NCBI GenBank assembly: GCA_036841525.1
Contig: DAITVZ010000080.1
Location: 1-18,207 of the forward strand
DNA: 18,207 bases
DNA from: JAAYEA01 sp012689325
GTDB taxonomy: Bacteria > Chloroflexota > Anaerolineae > JAAYEA01
Direction of reading: 5' to 3'
Part shown: positions 7,006 to 14,668 of the stretch, one piece after another
How the letters are laid out: each line of letters begins with the position of its first letter
Position numbering within the stretch: the stretch's first letter is position 1
The notes under the pieces: model-generated
Told to the model about the DNA's origin: nothing
Databases searched by the model: none
Seen by the model: the letters and a program-made list of their open reading frames with translations, nothing else
Made by a program: the position numbers and the translations under genes

Positions 7006-8040
7006 ATGGCGAAGCGCAATTTCTCAATGATCGAGTATTTTATCTGGCGGGCAGAGAACTGGAAGCCGCTGCTGGCTTTCGACGGCAAACCAGATGAGGC
7101 ATGGGCGGGCTGGCATCAGGCCGCCTTGGCCAAGCTTCTGGAGCTGCTGGGCGAGTTTCCCGAGCCGGTGGAGCTGGCCCCGGAGGTCATCTATTCCATC
7201 GAGGAGGACGGCCTCATCCGGGAGCGCGTCATCTTGGATACCGAGGAGCACATGTCCGTGCCCTGCGTGGTGCTCAAGCCGGCGGGCATGGCCAATAACG
7301 GGAGGGGGGGCGCCATCCTCTGCAGCCACGGCCACGGACCGTATGGTAAAGAGGCCGTCGCTGGCAACGCGTCCTCGGCCGACCGTGCCGCCAATATCGC
7401 CGCCCTCAACTATAACTATGGCGAGCAGATGGCGCGACGGGGCTACCTGACCATCTCGCCGGACCTGCGCGTCTTTGGCGAGCGCTCCGATGGCGGCGAT
7501 CCCTATCCCGGCCGGGACCGCTGCAACGTGCATTTCCTGCGGGGGATGCTCCTGGGCATCTATACCCTGACGCTCAACATCTGGGACATGAAGCGCTGTA
7601 TCGACTACCTGGAGACGCGGCCCGAGGTGGATGCCGGACGCATCGGCATGATGGGCCTTTCGCAGGGCGGCACCATGACCACTTTTACCTCCGCGGTGGA
7701 GCCGCGCATCAAGGCCGTGGATATCATCGGGTACATGAGCCTCTGGGGGCAACTGGCGATTGGCCGGGGCGCCACTTGCGGCTCTCAGGTGGTGCCCGAT
7801 ATCCTCAAGTATCTGGACATACCGGATATCGCGGGGCTCATCGCGCCGCGCCCGCTGCTCATCGAGATGGGGGTGCAAGACCTGACCTTCCCGATCGAGG
7901 AGCAACTGACTGGCTTTGCGCAGGTGGAGCGGATCTATGCGGCGGCGGGCGCAGCGGACCGCCTCTGGGCCGATGTCCATCCCGGCGGGCATGCCTTTGC
8001 CAGCAACAAGGCCTTTGGCTTTTTCGACCGGTACCTGTAG
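7006..8040 (+). CDS. Alpha/beta-hydrolase, dienelactone hydrolase/acetyl-esterase-like
   Basis: This is a 344-residue serine hydrolase, probably cytoplasmic, since no signal peptide is seen. After a helical N-terminal part (1-80), the hydrolase fold shows the oxyanion region S-H-G-H-G-P-Y-G (107-114), the nucleophile elbow G-L-S-Q-G-G with Ser219, a likely acid Asp292 (GVQDLTFP) and the catalytic His329 in H-P-G-G-H-A-F. This layout matches large dienelactone hydrolase and acetylxylan-esterase-like proteins; the substrate cannot be told from sequence. The ATG follows AGGAGCGAGGCGACC. It is transcribed away from comM with a 195-base gap, and secG downstream has its own promoter, so it is probably a single-gene unit. 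Confidence 0.85.
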   Translation: MAKRNFSMIEYFIWRAENWKPLLAFDGKPDEAWAGWHQAALAKLLELLGEFPEPVELAPEVIYSIEEDGLIRERVILDTEEHMSVPCVVLKPAGMANNGRGGAILCSHGHGPYGKEAVAGNASSADRAANIAALNYNYGEQMARRGYLTISPDLRVFGERSDGGDPYPGRDRCNVHFLRGMLLGIYTLTLNIWDMKRCIDYLETRPEVDAGRIGMMGLSQGGTMTTFTSAVEPRIKAVDIIGYMSLWGQLAIGRGATCGSQVVPDILKYLDIPDIAGLIAPRPLLIEMGVQDLTFPIEEQLTGFAQVERIYAAAGAADRLWADVHPGGHAFASNKAFGFFDRYL

Positions 8041-8088
8041 CTGCTTGGCCGAGGGGGCGAGGCAGAGAGCGGGCGCTACGCTGCCTAT

Positions 8089-8117
8089 TTGCCTGCGCGT
8101 TTATGTTATGCTATAAT
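8089..8117 (+). promoter_or_regulatory. Sigma-70-type promoter for secG
   Basis: TTGCCT (8089-8094) and a perfect TATAAT (8112-8117) have a 17-base spacer, in an AT-richer dip after the hydrolase gene. Transcription would start near 8124, leaving about 63 bases before the secG start. Confidence 0.8.
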
Positions 8118-8152
8118 CTAGCCCTTGGATCATGCGTGCGGAGCGCGCGGCT

Positions 8153-8168
8153 TTCTGCGCTTGCAGAA
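8153..8168 (+). promoter_or_regulatory. Hairpin in the secG leader
   Basis: TTCTGC-GCTT-GCAGAA is a perfect 6-base stem with a tetraloop inside the predicted secG 5' leader, ending 18 bases before the TTG start and just ahead of the GGAGG ribosome site. It may protect or tune the message; no T-tract follows, so it is not a terminator. Confidence 0.35.
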
Positions 8169-8186
8169 TCGGTTGTGGAGGCCAAA

Positions 8187-8408
8187 TTGGTCACATATCT
8201 CAACATTATCCAGATCATCATCTCGATTGCCTTGATCGCGCTCTTGCTGCTGCAGGCCAAGGGCGGCGGGCTGAGCAAGATGTTTGGCGGGGAAGGGTCG
8301 ATCTACCGCAGCCGGCGGGGCGTGGAAAAGACGATCTTTAACCTGACCATCGGCCTGACGATCGTGTTCGTCCTCGTTTCGGTCACCAGCGTCTTGGTGG
8401 CAGGTTAG
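8187..8408 (+). CDS. secG: Protein translocase subunit SecG
   Basis: This small (73 residues) membrane subunit of the SecYEG channel assists protein export. It has the two-helix SecG layout: helix 1 at about 4-23 (rich in I and L), the conserved cytoplasmic loop with Q-A-K-G-G-G-L-S and F-G-G-E-G-S (23-39), and helix 2 at about 50-71. The start is TTG at 8187, chosen because GGAGG lies at the right distance and the first helix begins directly after; an in-frame extension further upstream would run through the promoter and is not credible. A solute-binding protein follows 76 bases downstream, probably in the same transcript. Confidence 0.92.
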   Translation: MVTYLNIIQIIISIALIALLLLQAKGGGLSKMFGGEGSIYRSRRGVEKTIFNLTIGLTIVFVLVSVTSVLVAG

Positions 8409-8484
8409 CACAAGGCCCCCCTCGCCGCGCTCGCCGAGAGGCAGCGCAGAGGGCCCTTGAGCACGATGGAATAAGGATATCCTC

Positions 8485-10146
8485 TTGGCTACAAGCGCCC
8501 GCTGGCAGGTCTTTCTCGCCATCTGTGCCTTGATCCTGCTATCGGTCCTGCTTGGCTACTATGTGTGGGCGCAGTCCCTGGTCTACGTCCCCGCCCAGGG
8601 TGGGACCTACACCGAGGGTCTGGCCGGCAGCCCCATCTATCTGAACCCCCTCCTGTCTGGCTTTAACGAGATCGACAGCGATCTCTGCAGCCTGATCTTC
8701 GATGGCTTGACCACCATCGACGCCCAGGGCCAGGTGGTCCCCAACCTGGCGCGGGCCTGGCGCGTCGAGGATGAGGGCCTGAGCTACGTCTATGAGCTGC
8801 GCCAGGATGTCCTCTGGCATGACGGCGCACCATTCACCGTGCAGGACGTCTTGTTTACGGTGCAGCAGATGCAGGATCCCGCCTTTGCGGGCCCGCGCGC
8901 TTTGGCCGACTTCTGGCGCGATATCCAGGTCGAGGCGCTAGACATGTACACCGTGCGCTTCCGGTTGCCGCAGCCCTTCGCCCCCTTTCCCAGCTATGCG
9001 GCCATCGGCCTCTTGCCCTCGCACCTGCTCGCGGGGGTCGCCGCTCGGGACTTGCTCAACCACCCCTTTAATGTCGCGCCCATCGGCACGGGGCCCTTCC
9101 GCGTTGCCGACGTGGATATCGAGTCCATCGTCTTGGAACGCAACCCCGACGACTTTCGCCCGCGCTCGTATCTGGACCAGCTCGTCTTCAAGTTCTATCC
9201 CACGCATCAGGCCCTGTTGGAGGCCTATGGCGATGGCGAGATCGATGGCATCAGCCGGGTCCTGGCGGACGGGTTGGACGCCGTGCGGGCTGACGAGAGC
9301 CTGGCTCTGCATTCCGCGCCAACCTCGGGGTACACGATGGTCTTTTTGAACCTCAAGGTCCCCGTGCTGGCCCAGGCGGAGGTTCGCCAGGCGTTGCTTT
9401 ATGGTTTGGACCGGCAGGGGCTCATCGACACGGTCTTGGCTGGGCAGGGCGTGGTGGCGCATAGCCCCATCCCCGACTTCTCCTGGGCCTATAACCCGGA
9501 GGCGCCTCGTTATGCCCATGATCCCCAGCGGGCTGCCTCGTTGCTGGATCAAGCCGGTTGGATAGTGGACTCGAGAGATGGCGTGCGGCGCAAGGGCGAT
9601 CTGCGGCTCAAGTTCAACCTCACCTACCTCGATCGCGAGCCGTATGCCGCCCTGGCTTTGGAGATGGCGCAGCAATGGGCCGCGTTGGGCGTCCTGGCCG
9701 TGCCGCAGCCCGTGACCGCCGCGGAAATGGTCAACGACTATCTCAGGCCCCGCCACTATGACGCCGCGCTCTACGAGTGGACCGAGATGCCTCCCGATCC
9801 TGACCTCTATGCGCTGTGGCACTCGACCCAGGCCACTGCCACGGGTCAGAACTTGGGCGGCTGGGATGATGATGCCAGCGATATCCTGCTGGAAGAGGGA
9901 CGTTTGCAGCGCGATGGCGCCGTGCGCAAGCGGATCTATGACGAGTTTCAGGTGCGCTTCGCCGACCAGGTTCCGGCGCTGCCCCTGTTCCGGCCCGTCT
10001 ACAGCTATGCGATCTCGCAGCGTGTGCACGGCGTCCAGTTGGGGCCTCTGTGGTCCGGCGGAGATCGCTTTCGCGGCGTGCAAGCGTGGTACGTGCAGAC
10101 CCGCAGGCTCGCGCCCCGCGAGGCGCAGTTGCTCACGGAACCCTAG
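8485..10146 (+). CDS. Family-5 extracellular solute-binding protein (peptide/nickel ABC type)
   Basis: This 553-residue binding protein is held outside the membrane and captures peptides or similar ligands for an ABC importer. Residues 8-28 are a single hydrophobic helix; a clear lipobox is missing, since the only nearby Cys (13) is inside the helix, so it is either signal-anchored or cleaved after about A-Q-S (29-31). The SBP_bac_5 domain covers about 40-530, with typical L-R-Q-D-V-L-W-H-D-G-A-P-F-T (105-118) and G-T-G-P-F. The start is TTG, with A/G-rich AAGGAT upstream. No permease or ATPase gene is adjacent; the partners must be elsewhere. It probably shares the secG promoter. Confidence 0.88.
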   Translation: MATSARWQVFLAICALILLSVLLGYYVWAQSLVYVPAQGGTYTEGLAGSPIYLNPLLSGFNEIDSDLCSLIFDGLTTIDAQGQVVPNLARAWRVEDEGLSYVYELRQDVLWHDGAPFTVQDVLFTVQQMQDPAFAGPRALADFWRDIQVEALDMYTVRFRLPQPFAPFPSYAAIGLLPSHLLAGVAARDLLNHPFNVAPIGTGPFRVADVDIESIVLERNPDDFRPRSYLDQLVFKFYPTHQALLEAYGDGEIDGISRVLADGLDAVRADESLALHSAPTSGYTMVFLNLKVPVLAQAEVRQALLYGLDRQGLIDTVLAGQGVVAHSPIPDFSWAYNPEAPRYAHDPQRAASLLDQAGWIVDSRDGVRRKGDLRLKFNLTYLDREPYAALALEMAQQWAALGVLAVPQPVTAAEMVNDYLRPRHYDAALYEWTEMPPDPDLYALWHSTQATATGQNLGGWDDDASDILLEEGRLQRDGAVRKRIYDEFQVRFADQVPALPLFRPVYSYAISQRVHGVQLGPLWSGGDRFRGVQAWYVQTRRLAPREAQLLTEP

Positions 10147-10171
10147 GGGCCCAGGCCAGCGCGCGCGATCC

Positions 10172-10180
10172 GGGGGGGGG
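10172..10180. repeat. G9 homopolymer beside a promoter
   Basis: Nine consecutive G bases lie eight bases upstream of the -35 box of the Roadblock-gene promoter. Such tracts can slip during replication. Its position outside the -35/-10 spacer makes a strong effect on expression less likely. Confidence 0.5.
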
Positions 10181-10188
10181 CGCTTGCA

Positions 10189-10217
10189 TTGACATCGCCG
10201 CTGAATTGTGCTATTAT
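10189..10217 (+). promoter_or_regulatory. Sigma-70-type promoter for the Roadblock gene
   Basis: A perfect TTGACA (10189-10194), a 17-base spacer and TATTAT (10212-10217) give one of the best promoter matches in the window. Transcription would begin near 10224, making a leader of about 98 bases. Confidence 0.85.
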
Positions 10218-10253
10218 TGCACCGAACAACGGTTCGCTGCCCCGACGTTAAGA

Positions 10254-10304
10254 ACAGGCAATTGCGCCATCGCATGTGCCCACCCTCGCGCGAGACATGC
10301 CTGT
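10254..10304 (+). promoter_or_regulatory. Leader with alternative stems before the Roadblock gene
   Basis: ACAGGCA (10254-10260) is complementary to TGCCTGT (10298-10304). The overlapping ACATGC (10295-10300) can instead pair with GCATGT (10272-10277), enclosing the self-complementary CTCGCGCGAG (10285-10294). The two pairings exclude each other and end just before the AAAGGAG ribosome site. A regulatory role is inferred; in GC-rich leaders such pairings can arise by chance. Confidence 0.3.
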
Positions 10305-10321
10305 CTCTGAAAGGAGAAAGC

Positions 10322-10693
10322 ATGACTGTGCCCAGAACCCAGCAGATGATGGAGCGCCTGAAGAACCTGCGCATGAGCACGCCGGATGTGGAGGCGTCGG
10401 CGGTGGTGAGCGTCGATGGCTTGACCATCGCCTCCGATCTGCCCTCGGATGTAGAGGAGGATCGGGTCTCGGCCATGTCCGCGGCGATGCTCTCCCTGGG
10501 CGAGCGTATCGCCACCGAACTGGGCCGCGGCCTGTTGGAGCAGGTCTATATCCGCGGCAACGATGGCTATGTCTTTCTCTCTTCCGTCGGCGAGGATGCC
10601 GTGCTCACTGTTCTGGCCCGCAAGGACGCCAAGCTGGGCCTGGTCTTCCTGGACATGAAGCGCGCGGCCGAAGACCTGAGCAAGATCGTCTAG
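10322..10693 (+). CDS. Roadblock/LC7 (MglB-like) domain protein
   Basis: This is a 123-residue single-domain protein of the Roadblock/LC7 family, whose bacterial members act as partners or GAPs of small Ras-like GTPases (MglB with MglA) in polarity and motility. The fold signature is visible: helix 1 (5-17), S-A-V-V-S-V-D-G-L-T-I-A-S strand pair (about 25-37), helix 2 with A-M-S-A-A-M-L-S-L-G-E (about 48-60), the strands around YIRGNDGYVFLSS and the final helix. The start is the ATG after AAAGGAG; in-frame codons further upstream would lie in the leader. No GTPase gene is adjacent. It has its own strong promoter and is followed by an attenuator-like structure before pyrG. Confidence 0.82.
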   Translation: MTVPRTQQMMERLKNLRMSTPDVEASAVVSVDGLTIASDLPSDVEEDRVSAMSAAMLSLGERIATELGRGLLEQVYIRGNDGYVFLSSVGEDAVLTVLARKDAKLGLVFLDMKRAAEDLSKIV

Positions 10694-10730
10694 TTCCCTG
10701 GCGTTCAAAATCGCATGTTCATTCCCGTAT

Positions 10731-10752
10731 GCGCGGCACTCATGCCGATCGC
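10731..10752 (+). promoter_or_regulatory. First hairpin upstream of pyrG
   Basis: CGGCA-CTCA-TGCCG (10734-10747) forms a five-base stem, extended by GCG with CGC across a two-base bulge. Its 3' arm (ATGCCG, 10742-10747) is also complementary to CGGCAT (10769-10774), the 5' inner arm of the second hairpin, so the two hairpins could compete. Confidence 0.4.
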
Positions 10753-10761
10753 ACCACGAAG

Positions 10762-10806
10762 GCACGGGCGGCATTCCATGCCGAAGGCTCCCGTGTCTTT
10801 GTCTTT
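10762..10806 (+). terminator. Terminator-like hairpin with T-rich tail upstream of pyrG
   Basis: The inner stem is CGGCAT-TCC-ATGCCG (10769-10783). An outer stem CACGGG (10763-10768) with CCCGTG (10790-10795) is separated by a one-sided six-base bulge, and the tail TCTTTGTCTTT follows. It lies 68 bases after the Roadblock stop and 43 bases before the pyrG ATG. It may end the Roadblock transcript or act as an attenuator for pyrG. Confidence 0.5.
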
Positions 10807-10849
10807 ATGCACCAGAGTCAGTCTAGATTAGGAAGGTGGTGGCCAGACC

Positions 10850-12508
10850 ATGGCAGAGCAAAAGCCGACGACCAAGTACATCTTTTGCACCGGTGGCGTC
10901 GTCTCCTCCGTAGGCAAGGGCGTCACCGCAGCGTCGATTGGCCGCATCCTCAAGAGCCGCTCCATCTCGGTATCCATCCAAAAGCTAGACCCCTACATCA
11001 ATGTGGACCCTGGCACCATGTCCCCTTTTCAGCACGGCGAGGTGTATGTGCTGGACGACGGCAGCGAAACGGACCTGGACTTGGGCCACTATGAGCGCTT
11101 TATCGACGAGAACCTGGCCAAGCCCAGCAACGTCACCACCGGCCAAATCTACTCGCACGTGATCCTCCAAGAGCGCCGCGGCGACTTTTTGGGCGGCACC
11201 ATCCAGGTGGTTCCCCACATCACCAACGAGATCAAGCGCCGCATCGGCATGGTCGCCAAGGCCGATCCCGCCGATGTGGTAATCGTGGAGGTGGGCGGCA
11301 CGGTGGGCGACATCGAGGGTCTGCCCTTCTTGGAGTCTATTCGCCAGATGCGCAACGATTTGGGGCGGGAGAACGTGCTGTATATCCACCTGACCTTCCT
11401 CCCCTATATCGGCAGCACGGGCGAGCTCAAGACCAAGCCGACCCAGCACAGCGTCAAGGAACTGCGCAGCATCGGCATCCAGCCCGATGTGATCATCTGC
11501 CGCTCGGATTACCCCGTGGCGGATGATCTTAAGGACAAGATCGCTCTCTTTTGCGATGTGGAAAAGCGCGCCGTGATCCCCGTGGAGACGGCGCAGACGA
11601 TCTATGAGGTTCCGCTGGTGCTGGAGGATGCGGGGCTGGGCGACTATATCATCGAGCGCCTGCACCTGCCGGATCGGGGCAGGGACTTGGCAGCCTGGCG
11701 CTCGCTGGTGACGGAGATCAAGCGCCCCAAAGAAAAGATACGCGTCGCCATCGTGGGCAAGTACGTCAAGCTCCACGACGCCTACATGAGCGTCGCCGAG
11801 GCTTTGCGCCACGCCTGCTTTCACCACAAGCTGGACCTGGAGATCGAGTGGGTCAATTCGGAAGAGTTGGAGCGGGACAAGGGCTGGGAGGCCCTGGATG
11901 GCGTTTGCGGCATCGTCGTCCCGGGCGGCTTTGGCTACCGTGGCATCGAGGGCAAGGTGAAGGCGGCCCGCTATGCGCGTGAGCACAAGGTGCCGTATTT
12001 CGGCCTGTGCCTCGGCCTGCAGGTCATGGTGATCGAGCTGGCGCGGCATGCGGTGGGGACCGATGAGCCAAACAGCAGCGAGTTCGATCTGACCACGACG
12101 TATCCCGTCATCGACCTCATGCCCGAGCAGCGCGATATCATGGACATGGGCGGCACCATGCGGTTGGGCGCTTACCCCTGCCGCCTGGTACCGGATACGC
12201 TGGCGGCCAAGGCCTACGGCGAGCCCTTGATCAGCGAGAGGCATCGCCATCGCTTCGAGATCAATAACAAGTTCCGGCCGCTGCTCGAATCCGCCGGGAT
12301 GGTCTTTGGCGGCCTCTCCCCGGATGGGCGGCTGGTGGAGATCGGCGAGCTGGCCGATCACCCCTGGATGCTCGGCACGCAGTTTCACCCCGAGTTCAAG
12401 TCCCGTCCCGACCGCCCCCACCCCCTGTTTCGCGATTTCATCGGGGCGGCCAAGCAGGAAGCGGAGCGCAGAAAGCTGGCGGCCAAGGATCACGGGCGCG
12501 AGATGTGA
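10850..12508 (+). CDS. pyrG: CTP synthase
   Basis: This enzyme makes CTP from UTP, ATP and glutamine in the cytoplasm, the last step of de novo pyrimidine nucleotide synthesis. The length of 552 residues is normal. The N-terminal synthetase domain begins Y-I-F-C-T-G-G-V-V-S-S-V-G-K-G and contains GGTVGDIEGLPFLE. The C-terminal class I glutamine amidotransferase domain has V-P-G-G-F-G-Y-R-G, the nucleophile Cys387 in F-G-L-C-L-G-L-Q, and His513 and Glu515 in Q-F-H-P-E. All catalytic residues are present. The ATG follows AGGAAGGTGG. It heads a same-strand cluster, with rfbB 29 bases downstream, and lies behind an attenuator-like structure. Confidence 0.97.
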   Translation: MAEQKPTTKYIFCTGGVVSSVGKGVTAASIGRILKSRSISVSIQKLDPYINVDPGTMSPFQHGEVYVLDDGSETDLDLGHYERFIDENLAKPSNVTTGQIYSHVILQERRGDFLGGTIQVVPHITNEIKRRIGMVAKADPADVVIVEVGGTVGDIEGLPFLESIRQMRNDLGRENVLYIHLTFLPYIGSTGELKTKPTQHSVKELRSIGIQPDVIICRSDYPVADDLKDKIALFCDVEKRAVIPVETAQTIYEVPLVLEDAGLGDYIIERLHLPDRGRDLAAWRSLVTEIKRPKEKIRVAIVGKYVKLHDAYMSVAEALRHACFHHKLDLEIEWVNSEELERDKGWEALDGVCGIVVPGGFGYRGIEGKVKAARYAREHKVPYFGLCLGLQVMVIELARHAVGTDEPNSSEFDLTTTYPVIDLMPEQRDIMDMGGTMRLGAYPCRLVPDTLAAKAYGEPLISERHRHRFEINNKFRPLLESAGMVFGGLSPDGRLVEIGELADHPWMLGTQFHPEFKSRPDRPHPLFRDFIGAAKQEAERRKLAAKDHGREM

Positions 12509-12537
12509 TGGCTGATCTGGCAGTCGGGAGGAGTGGC

Positions 12538-13575
12538 ATGAAAAACATCCTGGTGTGCGGCGGCGCGGGGTTCATCGGCAGCAACTTTGTGCGCCACATG
12601 CTGGCCAAGTACCCGGACTATTTGATTACCGTCTATGACAAGCTGACCTATGCTGGCAACCTGGACAACCTGCTGGACGTGTCGCAGAACCCCCGCTACA
12701 GCTTTGTGCAGGGTGATATCTGCGACGCCGCCAAGGTCGACGAGGTCATCAGCCAGCGCGAGATCGACACCATCGTCAATTTCGCCGCCGAGACCCACGT
12801 GGACCGCTCGCTGATGGAGCCGGGCAGCTTTATCATGACCGATGTCTACGGCACCTACGTCCTTTTGGAGGCGGCCAAGAAACACGGCCTCGCCCGCTAC
12901 CATCAGGTGAGCACGGACGAGGTGTATGGGCAGGTGGTGGTCGGCGCGTCGTGCGAGACCGACCGCCTGGAGACCCGCAGCCCCTATTCCGCCAGCAAGG
13001 CCAGCGGCGACCTGATGACCTTCGCCTACCACACCAGCTTTGACGTGCCGGTGACCATCACCCGTGGGGCGAACAACATCGGGCCGTACCAATACCCCGA
13101 AAAAGTCGTGCCTGTTTTCGTCACCAACGCCATCGACAACCTCCCCCTGCCCCTCTATGGCGACGGCCTGCAGGTGCGCGATTACCAGTATGTGCTGGAC
13201 CACTGCGAGGGCATCGATCTGGTGCTGCACCGCGGGACGCTGGGCGAGGCTTATAACCTGGGCACCGGCCAGGAGACGCGCAACGTGGACATGGCGCACA
13301 TGATCCTCGACCTGCTGGGCAAGCCGCGCAGCCTGATCCAGTACGTGAAGGACCGTCCGGGCCACGATCGCCGCTATGCCCTGGATTGCGCCAAGATTCG
13401 GGCGCTGGGCTGGCAGCCGCGGCACGATTTCGCCCAGGCCCTGGAAAAGACCGTGCGCTGGTATGTCGACAACGAGTGGTGGTGGCGCAAGATCAAGTCG
13501 GGCGAGCGGTGGCAAGAGTACTATAAGAAGAACTATGCCGGGCGCGAGCTGACGGGGCAGGCCAAGGCTGGGTAG
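12538..13575 (+). CDS. rfbB: dTDP-glucose 4,6-dehydratase
   Basis: This short-chain dehydrogenase-type enzyme converts dTDP-glucose to dTDP-4-keto-6-deoxyglucose, the entry to rhamnose and other deoxysugars of surface polysaccharides. It has 345 residues, normal for the family. The NAD-binding Gly motif is at 8-14 (G-G-A-G-F-I-G). T-Y-A-G-N-L follows, then ETHVDRS, the catalytic T-D-E-V-Y-G (Asp127, Glu128) and Tyr150-x-x-x-Lys154 in Y-S-A-S-K. The ATG at 12538 is preferred over an in-frame GTG at 12505 because GGGAGGAG precedes it and the Rossmann strand starts at once. The other dTDP-rhamnose genes are not beside it, which is unusual; it sits between pyrG and mtnA. A related NDP-sugar dehydratase role is possible. 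Confidence 0.9.
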   Translation: MKNILVCGGAGFIGSNFVRHMLAKYPDYLITVYDKLTYAGNLDNLLDVSQNPRYSFVQGDICDAAKVDEVISQREIDTIVNFAAETHVDRSLMEPGSFIMTDVYGTYVLLEAAKKHGLARYHQVSTDEVYGQVVVGASCETDRLETRSPYSASKASGDLMTFAYHTSFDVPVTITRGANNIGPYQYPEKVVPVFVTNAIDNLPLPLYGDGLQVRDYQYVLDHCEGIDLVLHRGTLGEAYNLGTGQETRNVDMAHMILDLLGKPRSLIQYVKDRPGHDRRYALDCAKIRALGWQPRHDFAQALEKTVRWYVDNEWWWRKIKSGERWQEYYKKNYAGRELTGQAKAG

Positions 13576-13615
13576 GGAGAGGCGCCGGGCGGCCAGCGCC
13601 TGGGAGCGAGGGACC

Positions 13616-14668
13616 ATGCGAACTGTCGAATGGGATCAGGGCGTCGTCAAGATGATCGACCAGACCCTGTTGCCGCACCAGGAGATCATCCTGGAATACC
13701 GCGACCATCGCGAGGTGGCCACGGCGATCAAAGAGATGCGCGTGCGCGGCGCGCCGGCCATCGGCGCCACTGCCGCTTTTGGCATGGCCCTGGCGAGCCT
13801 GAACAGCCGGGCGACCACGCGGGAGGCCTGGCTGGGCGAGTTGGAGGCGGCGGCGCAGACGCTGAACGCCACGCGCCCCACAGCGGTCAACCTCTTTTGG
13901 GCCACCGCGCGCATGTTGCGGGTGGCGCGCCAGGGCCAGGCGAGCGATGTGGTAGCGCTCAAAGAGCTGCTCATCGCCGAGGCCCAGCGCATCGCCGATG
14001 AGGATGTGGCGATCAACCGGCGCATGGGCCGGAATGGCGCGGCGCTGATCGAGGATGGGTACAACATCCTAACCCACTGCAACGCTGGCGCGCTGGCGAC
14101 GGTGGACTATGGGACCACCCTGGGGGTGATCCGCGCGGCGCATGAGGAGGGCAAGCACATCCACGTTTATGTGGACGAGACGCGGCCCTTCCTGCAGGGC
14201 GCGCGGCTGACGGCCTGGGAGCTGCATCGCGACGGCATCCCGCTCACGTTGATCACGGATAACATGGCGGGCTATTTCATGTCCCAGGGCAAGGTGGACA
14301 TCGTGCTGGTGGGCGCGGATCGCGTGGCGGCCAATGGCGATGTCGCCAACAAGATCGGCACATATAGCCTGGCGGTGCTGGCCCAGGAGAACGGCGTGCC
14401 CTTCTACCCCGTGGTGCCCACCTCCACCATCGACCTGAACATCGCCTCCGGCAAGGACATCCCCATCGAGCAGCGCAACGCCCGCGAGGTGACCCACATT
14501 CGGGACCTGCCCATCGCGCCCGAGGGCGTTCCCGTGGCCAATCCCGCCTTTGACGTCTCGCCGCACCGCTACGTGACTGGGATCATCACCGAACAGGGGA
14601 TCGTCTATCCGCCCTTTGGTCCGGGGCTGCGCCGTGTGAAAGAGCTGGCGGAACGGCATGAGCCCTGA
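13616..14668 (+). CDS. mtnA: S-methyl-5-thioribose-1-phosphate isomerase
   Basis: This enzyme isomerises methylthioribose-1-phosphate to the ribulose form in the methionine salvage pathway that recycles methylthioadenosine. The length of 350 residues is typical. It belongs to the eIF2B-alpha-like isomerases: M-R-V-R-G-A-P-A-I-G-A near 42-52, Cys155 in L-T-H-C-N-A-G-A-L-A-T-V, and Asp235 in V-G-A-D-R-V-A-A-N-G-D, followed by N-K-I-G-T-Y. The Cys and Asp are the catalytic pair of the family. The start ATG has a purine-rich GGGAGCGAGGG upstream. The 3' end overlaps the next gene by 11 bases, implying coupled translation. Later salvage genes are not in the window, so the product may feed an alternative branch. 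A related sugar-phosphate isomerase is less likely. Confidence 0.94.
   Translation: MRTVEWDQGVVKMIDQTLLPHQEIILEYRDHREVATAIKEMRVRGAPAIGATAAFGMALASLNSRATTREAWLGELEAAAQTLNATRPTAVNLFWATARMLRVARQGQASDVVALKELLIAEAQRIADEDVAINRRMGRNGAALIEDGYNILTHCNAGALATVDYGTTLGVIRAAHEEGKHIHVYVDETRPFLQGARLTAWELHRDGIPLTLITDNMAGYFMSQGKVDIVLVGADRVAANGDVANKIGTYSLAVLAQENGVPFYPVVPTSTIDLNIASGKDIPIEQRNAREVTHIRDLPIAPEGVPVANPAFDVSPHRYVTGIITEQGIVYPPFGPGLRRVKELAERHEP

Noticed and set aside
7776..8186. Upstream in-frame extension of secG
   Set aside because: It would run through the hydrolase gene and a perfect TATAAT promoter; the residues do not look like SecG.
10208..10321. Upstream in-frame extension of the Roadblock protein
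   Set aside because: It would start within the promoter -10 region; the ATG at 10322 has an excellent ribosome site and fits the domain.
12505..12537. GTG start for rfbB overlapping the pyrG stop
   Set aside because: The ATG at 12538 has GGGAGGAG upstream and starts directly with the Rossmann strand.
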